Below, in pieces: positions 25,123 to 32,871 of a DNA stretch of 64,000 bases. The stretch is from CAZXFA01 sp964640085 (GTDB taxonomy: Bacteria; Actinomycetota; UBA4738; HRBIN12). The notes beneath the pieces were generated by a model, which did no database searches, was not told where the DNA came from, and saw only the letters and a program-made list of their open reading frames with translations. Location: positions 1 to 64,000 of the forward strand of contig CAZXFA010000006.1 in the NCBI GenBank assembly GCA_964640085.1, given 5' to 3'. The translations under genes and the position numbers were made by a program. Every line of letters begins with the position of its first letter. Within the stretch, counting starts at the first letter, position 1.

Positions 25123-25707
25123 ATGGATCGGGACCGCATCCGATTCGAAGAGCCCAGATTCGCGAGCTTCCTCTTCGCGTCGACGGCTGCAGCATGGCTC
25201 TGGCTGATCCCGCGGATCTACCTCGGGTACGAGTGGGCGAAGGCCGGGTGGGACAAGGTCACCGACCCCGCCTGGATGTCCACCGGGGTCGCGCTCCAGG
25301 GCTTCGCCGGGTTCGCCTCGACCGAACTGACGCAGGGCGATCACCCGGCAGTGAACTACGGCTGGTACGCCTCGTTCCTCCGGTGGATCGCCGAGGACGG
25401 GTACCCCTTCATGGCGAAGCTCATCGCCGTGGGCGAGCTCGCCATCGGGATCCTGCTGATCGTCGGGCTGTTCACCGGGATCGCGGCGTTCCTGGCCGGG
25501 ACGCTCAGCATGTCCTTCGGTCTGGCGGGGGTCGCCGGCGTGAACCCCGTGTTCTTCCTGCTGGAGGTCCTCCTCATCCTGGCGTGGAGGAACGCCGGCT
25601 GGGTGGGCCTGGACCGTGTGGTGCTGCCGGCACTCGGGACGCCCTGGCAGCCGGGCACCATCTTCCAGCGCCGCCGGGCGCCGGTGCCGACAGGGCAGAC
25701 CGCCTGA
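25123..25707 (+). CDS. DoxX-family membrane protein
   Basis: 194 residues from ATG 25123, with AAGGAGGG upstream. Four hydrophobic helices: WLWLIPRIYLGYEWAKAGWDKV (the DoxX signature start), FMAKLIAVGELAIGILLIVGL, TGIAAFLAGTLSMSFGLAGVAG and PVFFLLEVLLILAWR. DoxX proteins are linked to quinol oxidation or oxidative-stress complexes, but their activity varies. The gene ends just before a GC-rich hairpin. Confidence 0.8.
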   Translation: MDRDRIRFEEPRFASFLFASTAAAWLWLIPRIYLGYEWAKAGWDKVTDPAWMSTGVALQGFAGFASTELTQGDHPAVNYGWYASFLRWIAEDGYPFMAKLIAVGELAIGILLIVGLFTGIAAFLAGTLSMSFGLAGVAGVNPVFFLLEVLLILAWRNAGWVGLDRVVLPALGTPWQPGTIFQRRRAPVPTGQTA

Positions 25708-25728
25708 CCGGGCGGCCGGGCCGCCCGG
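25708..25728 (+). terminator. GC-rich hairpin directly after doxX
   Basis: CCGGGCGGC-CGG-GCCGCCCGG, a 9-bp stem with a 3-base loop starting at the base after the doxX stop codon. No U-tract follows, as is common in very GC-rich genomes. Confidence 0.5.
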
Positions 25729-25740
25729 CACGACCAGGGC

Positions 25741-25754
25741 GGGCCGGAAGACCC
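25741..25754. promoter_or_regulatory. Weak DevR-like dyad GGGCC-GGAA-GACCC upstream of nifJ
   Basis: One half is GGGCC; the other, GACCC, differs at one position. If the scaffold gap is artificial, this lies roughly 90-95 bases upstream of the nifJ start. It is the weakest member of the set. Confidence 0.22.
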
Positions 25755-25778
25755 GCACAGGTCCGGGCAGGACGCACA

Positions 25779-25833
25779 ACGATGGGGGCGGGGCGGAGAC
25801 CCCGCCTCCATCGCTCATCGGTCGGGGTGAACG
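25779..25833. repeat. 55-bp sequence, left copy, abutting the scaffold gap
   Basis: Identical over all 55 bases to 25934-25988. The copy contains a hairpin with 13-bp arms (25781-25793 and 25800-25812, one G-U pair, 6-base loop) that could be a terminator or leader hairpin before nifJ. The exact length and position next to the Ns point to two contig ends sharing a 55-base overlap, not to a biological duplication. Confidence 0.9.
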
Positions 25834-25933
25834 NNNNNNNNNNNNNNNNNNNNNNNNNNNNNNNNNNNNNNNNNNNNNNNNNNNNNNNNNNNNNNNNNNN
25901 NNNNNNNNNNNNNNNNNNNNNNNNNNNNNNNNN
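25834..25933. other. Scaffold gap of 100 Ns
   Basis: Exactly 100 unknown bases, a conventional gap size. Because both flanks end in the same 55 bases, the true gap is probably zero, with contigs overlapping. The real doxX-nifJ spacer would then be about 129 bases and no gene would be missing. Confidence 0.95.
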
Positions 25934-25988
25934 ACGATGGGGGCGGGGCGGAGACCCCGCCTCCATCGCTCATCGGTCGGGGTGAACG
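25934..25988. repeat. 55-bp sequence, right copy
   Basis: Second copy of the sequence at 25779-25833, including the hairpin (25936-25967). It leads after 3 more bases into the nifJ ATG at 25992. Confidence 0.9.
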
Positions 25989-25991
25989 CGC

Positions 25992-28900
25992 ATGGCACGA
26001 ACCGCAGAGCTGATCACGGTCGACGGTAACGAGGCGGCCGCGCGAGTCGCGCATCGCCTGTCCGAGGTGATCGCGATCTACCCGATCACGCCCTCGTCGC
26101 CGATGGGCGAGCACGCCGACGCCTGGTCGGCCGCCGGGCGGACGAACCTGTGGGGAGCGGTCCCCGAGGTCATCGAGATGCAGAGCGAGGGCGGGGCGGC
26201 CGGCGCCCTGCACGGGGCGCTCCAGGCCGGGGCGCTGTGCACGACCTTCACCGCCTCCCAGGGCCTGCTGCTGATGATCCCGAACATGTTCAAGATCGCG
26301 GGCGAGCTCACCCCGGCCGTGATCCACGTCGCGGCGCGCACCATCGCGACCCACGCCCTGTCGATCTTCGGGGACCACAGCGACGTGATGGCCGCCCGCG
26401 CGACGGGATGGGCGATGCTCAGCTCCTCCGACGTGCAGAGCGCGCAGGACCTGGCCGCGATCACGCACGCGGCCACGCTCGAGACCCGCGTGCCGTTCCT
26501 CCACTTCTTCGACGGGTTCCGGACCTCCCACGAGGTCAACGTGATCGAGGCCCTGGACGACACGGTCCTGCGGCGGCTCGTCGACGACCATCTGGTCCGT
26601 GCCCACCGCGAACGGGCGCTGTCCCCCGACCGCCCGGTCCTACGGGGCTCGGCGCAGAACCCAGACGTCTTCTTCCAGGCCCGTGAGGCGGCGAACCCCT
26701 TCCACGCGATGGTGCCACAGGCCGTCCAGTGGACGATGGACCGGTTCGCCGAGCTCACCGGCCGGCGGTACCGGCTGTTCGACTACCACGGAGCCCCCGA
26801 CGCCGAGCGCGTGGTCGTCCTGATGGGGTCGGCCGTAGGCGCCACGCTGGAGACCGTCGAGGCGCTCGTCGATGGGGAGGAGAAGGTCGGGATGCTGAAC
26901 GTCCGGCTCTTCCGCCCCTTCTCCGCCTCCGACCTCGTTGCCTCGCTCCCCCGCACCGTCCGCGCGGTGGGGGTGCTCGACCGGACCAAAGAGCCCGGCG
27001 CGGTGGGCGAGCCCCTGTACCAGGACGTGGTGACCGCTCTCGCGGAGCGGGTCGCGGCCGGGGACATCGCCGCGATGCCGACCGTGATCGGTGGGCGCTA
27101 CGGCCTGTCCTCGAAGGAGTTCGACCCGCCGATGGCCAAGGCCGTGTTCGACGAGCTTGCGAAGGACGAGCCGAAGAACCACTTCACGGTGGGGATCGTC
27201 GATGACGTCACCCACACCTCGCTGGACGTGGATCGCTCCTTCTCGGTCGAGAAGGGCGCCGTCGTCCGTGCGCTCTTCTACGGCCTCGGAGCCGACGGGA
27301 CGGTGAGCGCCAACAAGAGTTCGGTGAAGATCATCGGCGAGGACGCCGACCGGTACGCACAGGGCTACTTCGTCTATGACTCGAAGAAGGCGGGGTCGAT
27401 GACGGTCTCGCACCTCCGGTTCGGACCGGACCCGATCCGCTCCTCCTACCAGATCCGCTCGGCCAACTTCGTCGCCTGCCACCAGTTCAACTTCCTGGAG
27501 CGGATGGACGTGCTCGCCGCAGCCGTGCCCGGCGCCACGTTCCTCCTCAACAGCCCCTACGGGCCCGACGAGGTCTGGGACCACCTGCCCCGCGAGACGC
27601 AGCGTGCGATCGTCGACAAGGGCCTGCGGTTCTACGTGATCGACGCCCAGACGATCGCCGACGGGGTTGGGCTCGGAGCCCGGATCAACACGATCCTGCA
27701 GACGTGCTTCTTCGCGCTGGCCGGGATCATCGATCGCACGGAGGCGATCGACCGGATCAAGCACGCGATCGAGAAGAGCTACGGCAAGCGCGGCCAGGCC
27801 ATCCTGGACATGAACTACGCGGCCGTGGATCGGGCGCTGGACGGGCTTCACGAGGTGAGGATCCCCGAGGGGGCGGAGAGCGACCTGCACCGCCTGCCTC
27901 CGGTCCCCGACGACGCTCCGGAGTTCGTCAAGAAGGTGACGGCGATGATGATCGCCGGGCATGGGGACCTGCTGCCGGTCTCGGCCCTCCCCGTCGACGG
28001 GACCTTCCCCACCGGGACGGCACGGTACGAGAAGCGCTCGATCGCCCACGAGATCCCGATCTGGGACCCGGAGATCTGCATCGACTGCGCCAAGTGCGCG
28101 CTGGTCTGTCCGCACGCCGCGATCCGGATGAAGGTCTACGAGCCGATCGCGGCCGATCACGCGCCGGAGACCTTCCAGCACAAGGAATGGCGCGACCGCG
28201 ACAACCCCGGGATGTGGATGACGATCCAGGTGGCCCCCGACGACTGCACGGGGTGCGGCGTCTGCGTGGACGTGTGCCCGGCCAAGTCGAAGGAGGTCGT
28301 GAAGCACAAGTCGATCAACATGGAGCCGAAGCTCGAGCACCTCGAGGCGGAGCGCGCCAACTTCGACTTCTTCCTCGGCATCCCGCCGGCCGATCGCCGC
28401 GAGGTCAAGGTCGCCTCGATCAAGGGCTCGCAGATGCTGGAGCCGTTGTTCGAGTTCTCCGGGGCTTGCGCGGGCTGCGGGGAGACCCCCTACCTGAAGC
28501 TGCTCTCCCAGATGTACGGCGACCGGATCCTGGTGGCCAACGCCACCGGGTGCTCCTCGATCTACGGCGGGAACCTGCCCACGACCCCGTGGAGCGCGGA
28601 TGCGGCCGGACGAGGCCCCGCGTGGTCGAACTCATTGTTCGAGGACAACGCCGAGTTCGGCCTGGGTATGCGCCTGGCCCTCGACCACCAGGCGGCGTAC
28701 GCGCGGCAGCTGCTCGAGGAGCTCGCGCCCTCCGTGGGCGAGGAGCTGGCCAGGAGGATCCTTGACGCGACCCAGGAGGACGAGGCCGAGCTCGCCGCCC
28801 AACGGGAGCGCGTGGTCGACCTCGAGGCGATCCTCCGAGACCGGGAGGACGAACCGGCGCGTAACCTGCTAGCCGTGACCGGTGCGCTCGTCCGCAGGAG

Positions 28901-29597
28901 CGTGTGGATCGTCGGCGGCGACGGATGGGCCTACGACATCGGGTTCGGCGGGTTGGACCACGTGCTGGCGTCCGGACGGGACGTGAACGTGATCGTCCTG
29001 GACACCCAGGTCTACTCGAACACCGGGGGCCAGGCATCCAAGGCCACCCCGCGGGGGGCCGTCGCCAAGTTCGCCGCGGCCGGCAAGCCGACCGGGCGGA
29101 AGGACCTGGGGCTGTTCGCCTCCCAGTACGGCAACGTGTACGTGGCGCAGATCGCGCTCGGGGCCGACAACGCCCAGACCGTGAAGGCGCTGGCCGAGGC
29201 CGAGTCCTGGCCAGGTCCGTCGCTGATCGTCGCCTACAGCGCGTGCATCGAGCACGGGATCGACATGTCGACCTCGATGACCCACCAGGCCGAGGCCGTC
29301 AGGTCGGGGTTCTGGCCGCTGTGGCGCTACGACCCTCGCCGGGCGGAGACGGACGAGCATCCGCTCCAGCTCGACAGCAAGGCGCCCACGCTGCCGCTCA
29401 AGGAGTTCCAGGCCAAGGAGGCTCGCTTCGCGATGCTCGCGCGCTCGCGGCCCGAGGAGTTCGCGGAGCTCCAGCGGCTGGGGCAGGCCGACGCGCACGA
29501 ACGTTGGCGGCTGTACGAACAGCTCGCTGGCGTGGAACGACACGTCCCGGGCCGGATGAACGGCCAGCAGGGCGAGGACCAGGAGGACGGGGCATGA
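25992..29597 (+). CDS. nifJ: Pyruvate:ferredoxin (flavodoxin) oxidoreductase
   Basis: 1201 residues, the full length of single-chain homodimeric PFOR. The N-terminal pyrimidine-binding domain has AIYPITPSSPMGEHAD; the gamma domain follows. Two ferredoxin-type [4Fe-4S] motifs are CIDCAKCALVCPHAAIRM and CTGCGVCVDVCPAKSKE. The proximal cluster and TPP domain show ACAGCGETPYLKLL, NATGCSSIYGG and GDGWAYDIGFGG. It oxidises pyruvate plus CoA to acetyl-CoA, CO2 and reduced ferredoxin/flavodoxin; it is usually an anaerobic or low-oxygen enzyme. The next gene overlaps its stop. Confidence 0.93.
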   Translation: MARTAELITVDGNEAAARVAHRLSEVIAIYPITPSSPMGEHADAWSAAGRTNLWGAVPEVIEMQSEGGAAGALHGALQAGALCTTFTASQGLLLMIPNMFKIAGELTPAVIHVAARTIATHALSIFGDHSDVMAARATGWAMLSSSDVQSAQDLAAITHAATLETRVPFLHFFDGFRTSHEVNVIEALDDTVLRRLVDDHLVRAHRERALSPDRPVLRGSAQNPDVFFQAREAANPFHAMVPQAVQWTMDRFAELTGRRYRLFDYHGAPDAERVVVLMGSAVGATLETVEALVDGEEKVGMLNVRLFRPFSASDLVASLPRTVRAVGVLDRTKEPGAVGEPLYQDVVTALAERVAAGDIAAMPTVIGGRYGLSSKEFDPPMAKAVFDELAKDEPKNHFTVGIVDDVTHTSLDVDRSFSVEKGAVVRALFYGLGADGTVSANKSSVKIIGEDADRYAQGYFVYDSKKAGSMTVSHLRFGPDPIRSSYQIRSANFVACHQFNFLERMDVLAAAVPGATFLLNSPYGPDEVWDHLPRETQRAIVDKGLRFYVIDAQTIADGVGLGARINTILQTCFFALAGIIDRTEAIDRIKHAIEKSYGKRGQAILDMNYAAVDRALDGLHEVRIPEGAESDLHRLPPVPDDAPEFVKKVTAMMIAGHGDLLPVSALPVDGTFPTGTARYEKRSIAHEIPIWDPEICIDCAKCALVCPHAAIRMKVYEPIAADHAPETFQHKEWRDRDNPGMWMTIQVAPDDCTGCGVCVDVCPAKSKEVVKHKSINMEPKLEHLEAERANFDFFLGIPPADRREVKVASIKGSQMLEPLFEFSGACAGCGETPYLKLLSQMYGDRILVANATGCSSIYGGNLPTTPWSADAAGRGPAWSNSLFEDNAEFGLGMRLALDHQAAYARQLLEELAPSVGEELARRILDATQEDEAELAAQRERVVDLEAILRDREDEPARNLLAVTGALVRRSVWIVGGDGWAYDIGFGGLDHVLASGRDVNVIVLDTQVYSNTGGQASKATPRGAVAKFAAAGKPTGRKDLGLFASQYGNVYVAQIALGADNAQTVKALAEAESWPGPSLIVAYSACIEHGIDMSTSMTHQAEAVRSGFWPLWRYDPRRAETDEHPLQLDSKAPTLPLKEFQAKEARFAMLARSRPEEFAELQRLGQADAHERWRLYEQLAGVERHVPGRMNGQQGEDQEDGA

Positions 29598-30631
29598 GCG
29601 TGGACCTTCGGACTAGCTACCTCGGGCTCGAGCTCGCGAACCCGCTCGTGCCCTCCGCCTCCACGATCTCGTCGCGGATCGACAACCTCAAGCGGCTCCA
29701 GGACGCGGGCGCGGCCGCGGTGGTGATGCAGTCGCTGTTCGAGGAGCAGATCGAGCACGAGGAGGTCGAGCTCCACCGGGTCCTCGAGGGCCACACCGAG
29801 AGCTTCGCCGAGTCCCTGACCCACTTCCCCGAGCTCGGGGACTACAACACCGGTCCGGACGAGTACCTCCGGCACCTCGAGCGGACAAGGCGCGAGCTCC
29901 AGATCCCCGTGATCGGCTCGTTGAACGGCGTGAGCCGGGGCGGTTGGGTCCGGTACGCGAAGCTGATCCAGGACGCCGGGGCCGACGCGCTCGAGCTGAA
30001 CGTGTACTTCGTGGCTGCGGACGCCGACGAGACCGGGGAGCGGGTCGAGCGTCGCTACCTGGAGCTGGTGGCCACGGTCCGGGAGACCCTCACGATCCCA
30101 CTGGCGGTGAAGGTCGGGCCGTACTTCTCCTCCCTGGCCAACATGGCCCGCCGGCTCGTGGAGGCCGGAGCCGACGGCCTGGTGCTGTTCAACCGCTTCT
30201 TCCAGCCGGACATCGACCTCGAGACCCTCCAGGTCGATCCGACCCTCCACCTGTCGACGAGCGAGGAGCTCCGCCTGCCGCTCCGCTGGATCGCGATCCT
30301 CCATGGGCGGGTGAGCGGCTCGCTCGCGGCCACCACGGGCGTCCACACCGCCGAGGATGCCGTGAAGCTGATCCTGGCCGGCGCGGACGTCACGATGATG
30401 GCCAGCTGCCTGTTCCGCAACGGGCCGGAACACCTCCGTTCGCTCCTCGACGGCGTCGAGGGCTGGCTCCACGAGCACGAGTACGGCTCCGTCGAGCAGG
30501 CCAAGGGGAGCGTGAGCCAGGCGAACGTGGCCGACCCGGTCGCCTTCGCGCGAGCGAACTACATGGAGATGCTCGTGAGCTACTCGAGCCCGTACGACTG
30601 GCGGGGGATCCCCGGCAGCCCGGTCGCCTGA
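29594..30631 (+). CDS. Dihydroorotate dehydrogenase-like flavoprotein
   Basis: 345 residues from ATG 29594, overlapping the nifJ stop (ATGA). A TIM-barrel DHOD fold: LRTSYLGLELANPLVPSAST, IPVIGSLNGVSRGGWV, ADALELNVYFV, IPLAVKVGPYFSS, and the phosphate/FMN loop ADVTMMASCLFRNGP. It lacks neighbours of pyrimidine synthesis. Such DHOD-like proteins are often found next to PFOR, so a redox partner or auxiliary flavin role in that pathway is more likely than pyrimidine synthesis. Confidence 0.8.
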   Translation: MSVDLRTSYLGLELANPLVPSASTISSRIDNLKRLQDAGAAAVVMQSLFEEQIEHEEVELHRVLEGHTESFAESLTHFPELGDYNTGPDEYLRHLERTRRELQIPVIGSLNGVSRGGWVRYAKLIQDAGADALELNVYFVAADADETGERVERRYLELVATVRETLTIPLAVKVGPYFSSLANMARRLVEAGADGLVLFNRFFQPDIDLETLQVDPTLHLSTSEELRLPLRWIAILHGRVSGSLAATTGVHTAEDAVKLILAGADVTMMASCLFRNGPEHLRSLLDGVEGWLHEHEYGSVEQAKGSVSQANVADPVAFARANYMEMLVSYSSPYDWRGIPGSPVA

Positions 30632-30634
30632 CGC

Positions 30635-31759
30635 TCAGCCGCCCCCGAGCCAGGCGTGCAGGCTCGCCCGGTACAGCGCCCGCTCGTGGAACGGCCCGTC
30701 CGGTCGGAGCCCCGCCATCCCGCCGGCGCGGATCAAGGCCTCCAGTAGCGGCGCGAGCTGCGACCCGTACAGCTCCATGCACGACACCGGATGCACCCCC
30801 GGCCACGAGTAGCAGGAGACCACCCTGCGCCGTTCGGCGCTCGGGACGCCGGGCGGGAGCCGGTCCCAGGCCGGGTCCTCCGGCTCGAAGGTCCACCGGT
30901 CCAGATCGCCCTGCGGGATCCCCTCGATGCCACGGACGGTGGGTGGGTCCTCGTCCAGGAGGTAGGGGTCGACCACCAGGTCGCAGATCACCGAGTGCGG
31001 CGACAGCTCGCCGAGCCAGGCGTTCGGCACGAGCGGCCGAGACGCATCGTCGCGTTGGCTCGCGTCGACCAGCACGTCGGTCGCGCGGAGCCGGCGTCGC
31101 ATGTAGCCCTCGTCGCCGGTGAGGTTGCGGCCCAGGACGACGACCTCGACGCCCGGAAGGCCGGCGAGCCGCTCGTTTCGATCGAGGTTCCCGTACTTCG
31201 TCGCGGCCTCGACCGCGTGCCTGCCGATCGTCCCCGCCCCCATGATCGTGGCCCGGACGGGCGGTCGCGAGGGCTCGGCGAGCTCGGGCCAGGTGCGTTC
31301 GAGCGCGTCGAAGGCGGCCTCGAGCCCGTTCCAAGCCACGTCCCGGCTGTCGACCACCAGCCTCTGGCCCGTGTCGTCGACGATCGAGTCCATACTGATG
31401 GCCCCCAGCCCCAACTCGTGGAGCCGAGCGACCCGCTTGGGGCGGGTCGGGAAGTGCAGCATCGCGAACAGGAGCGCACCCCGTCGCATCTCCTCGAACC
31501 GGGACTCGTCAGGGCAGCGGAGCATCAGGACCACGTCGGCGCCGAAGGCCTCCTCGTTGGCCACGGCCGACACCAGGGGCGACAGATCGAGGTAGTCGCG
31601 GTCGCGGAGACCCATACCCGAGCCGATCCCCCGTTCGACCAGCACCCGGGCCCCGCGGTCGGCAAGCTCCCCGACGACCGGCGGCAGGAAGTCCCGGCGC
31701 TCGCCTTCCTCCCTGTGCATCCGCGGCAGCCCGAAGGTCAGGGGCGCGGGCGCTGCCAC
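30635..31759 (-). CDS. AlaDH/PNT-like NAD(P)-binding protein, paralog 2
   Basis: 374 residues from GTG 31759, with GGAGG 8 bases upstream. The N-terminal half resembles the alanine dehydrogenase/transhydrogenase N domain (FGLPRMHREEGERRDFLP, ADVVLMLRCPDES, LFAMLHFPTRP). The Rossmann motif is IMGAGTIGRHAVEAAT. Where AlaDH has catalytic Lys in VKEP, this has LRCP. The C-terminus carries VRGIEGIPQGDLD and VSCYSWPGVHP, shared with the upstream paralog. Substrate unknown; an amino- or keto-acid oxidoreductase is inferred. It overlaps the paralog's end by 22 bases. Confidence 0.7.
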   Translation of the reverse strand: MAAPAPLTFGLPRMHREEGERRDFLPPVVGELADRGARVLVERGIGSGMGLRDRDYLDLSPLVSAVANEEAFGADVVLMLRCPDESRFEEMRRGALLFAMLHFPTRPKRVARLHELGLGAISMDSIVDDTGQRLVVDSRDVAWNGLEAAFDALERTWPELAEPSRPPVRATIMGAGTIGRHAVEAATKYGNLDRNERLAGLPGVEVVVLGRNLTGDEGYMRRRLRATDVLVDASQRDDASRPLVPNAWLGELSPHSVICDLVVDPYLLDEDPPTVRGIEGIPQGDLDRWTFEPEDPAWDRLPPGVPSAERRRVVSCYSWPGVHPVSCMELYGSQLAPLLEALIRAGGMAGLRPDGPFHERALYRASLHAWLGGG

Positions 31760-32871
31760 CTCGATACCTCCGCCCGAGCGACCGCGCGCTCGTAGTACTG
31801 ACCGGTCTCCGCGTCCCACGCCTCGAACGGCTGCTCGAGGATCACGCGCAGGACCGGCTCGATCTGCTGCCCGTAGTGCTCCATGCATGCCCGTGGCTGG
31901 AGCCCCGGCCACGAGTAGCAGGACAACGCCACGCGCCGGTGGGTGGTTCGGATCCGTGGGTCCATCCGTTCGTAGACCGGGTCGTCCGGGTAGAAGACGA
32001 ATCCATCGAGGTCGCCCTCGGGGATCCCCTCGATCCCCTTCACCTTCGGCGGCTGGGCCGACAGGTCGTACGGATCCACGGACAGGTCCAGCAGCACCGC
32101 CTCCGCCGGCATCGCGGCCACCCACTCGTTCGGCACCACCGGGACACTCGGGTCAGCCCGTTGCGTGGCATCGATCAGCAGGTCGGTCACCTCTAGCCGA
32201 TCGAGCATGTACTCCTCGTGCCAGGTGAGGTCGAAGTCGATCACCGTGACCTCCACACCGGGAACGTCCCTCTCGACCATCTCGGCACGCAAGTTCGGGT
32301 CTCCATACCGGGTAGCCGCGTGCACCGCGTATCCCCCGACGCCGCCAGCTCCCAAACACGTGACCCGCAGGGGCCGTCGCCCAGGATGGTCGAACCCGCG
32401 ATGGAGACCCCGGAGCTCCTGGAACGCCGCTCGCACCCCGTTCCAGCCGACGGCGCGGCGGTTCTCGACGAGCCGAGAGCCTTCGTCATCGGCCACCGAG
32501 TCCAGGCTCACCGCTCGGACGCCGGTCTCTCGGAGGAGGCGGACCCGCTCCGGTCGGGTGGGGTAATGGACCATGGTGACCAGGAGGGAGCCCGGTCGCA
32601 TCCATCGGATCGCCTCCTCCGAGGGACACCGGAGGGCGACCACCAGGTCCTGTTCGAAGCACTCCTCGTAGGGGCCGAACCGCGCCCGAGGGGACGCCTC
32701 CAGGTACTCGTCCGCCTGGACCCCGACCCCCTCGCCGTACCCGTCCTCGAGCACGATGCCGTCCGCGCCGACCCGATCCAGGAACCCCACCAGGCGGGGG
32801 AGGAAGTCCCGGCGCTCGCCGGCCTCCTTGTGCATGCGCGGGAGCCCGACCGACAGACCCGACGATCTCAC
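31738..32871 (-). CDS. AlaDH/PNT-like NAD(P)-binding protein, paralog 1
   Basis: 377 residues from GTG 32871, which overlaps the aconitase stop as GTGA. Same plan as the following gene: VGLPRMHKEAGERRDFLP, VVALRCPSEEAIRW, TMVHYPTRPERV, Rossmann CLGAGGVGGYAVHAAT, VKGIEGIPEGDLDGF and LSCYSWPGLQPRACMEHYG. The canonical AlaDH Lys is again Arg, while the His (MVHYP) is kept. The tandem pair arose by an old duplication, since similarity is spread over the whole length with many differences. Confidence 0.7.
   Translation of the reverse strand: MRSSGLSVGLPRMHKEAGERRDFLPRLVGFLDRVGADGIVLEDGYGEGVGVQADEYLEASPRARFGPYEECFEQDLVVALRCPSEEAIRWMRPGSLLVTMVHYPTRPERVRLLRETGVRAVSLDSVADDEGSRLVENRRAVGWNGVRAAFQELRGLHRGFDHPGRRPLRVTCLGAGGVGGYAVHAATRYGDPNLRAEMVERDVPGVEVTVIDFDLTWHEEYMLDRLEVTDLLIDATQRADPSVPVVPNEWVAAMPAEAVLLDLSVDPYDLSAQPPKVKGIEGIPEGDLDGFVFYPDDPVYERMDPRIRTTHRRVALSCYSWPGLQPRACMEHYGQQIEPVLRVILEQPFEAWDAETGQYYERAVARAEVSRWQRPRP

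Noticed and set aside
25779..25988. Direct repeats around the gap as target-site duplications or ends of a mobile element
   Set aside because: No transposase or terminal inverted repeats are visible, and the repeats abut the Ns exactly, which fits contig overlap.
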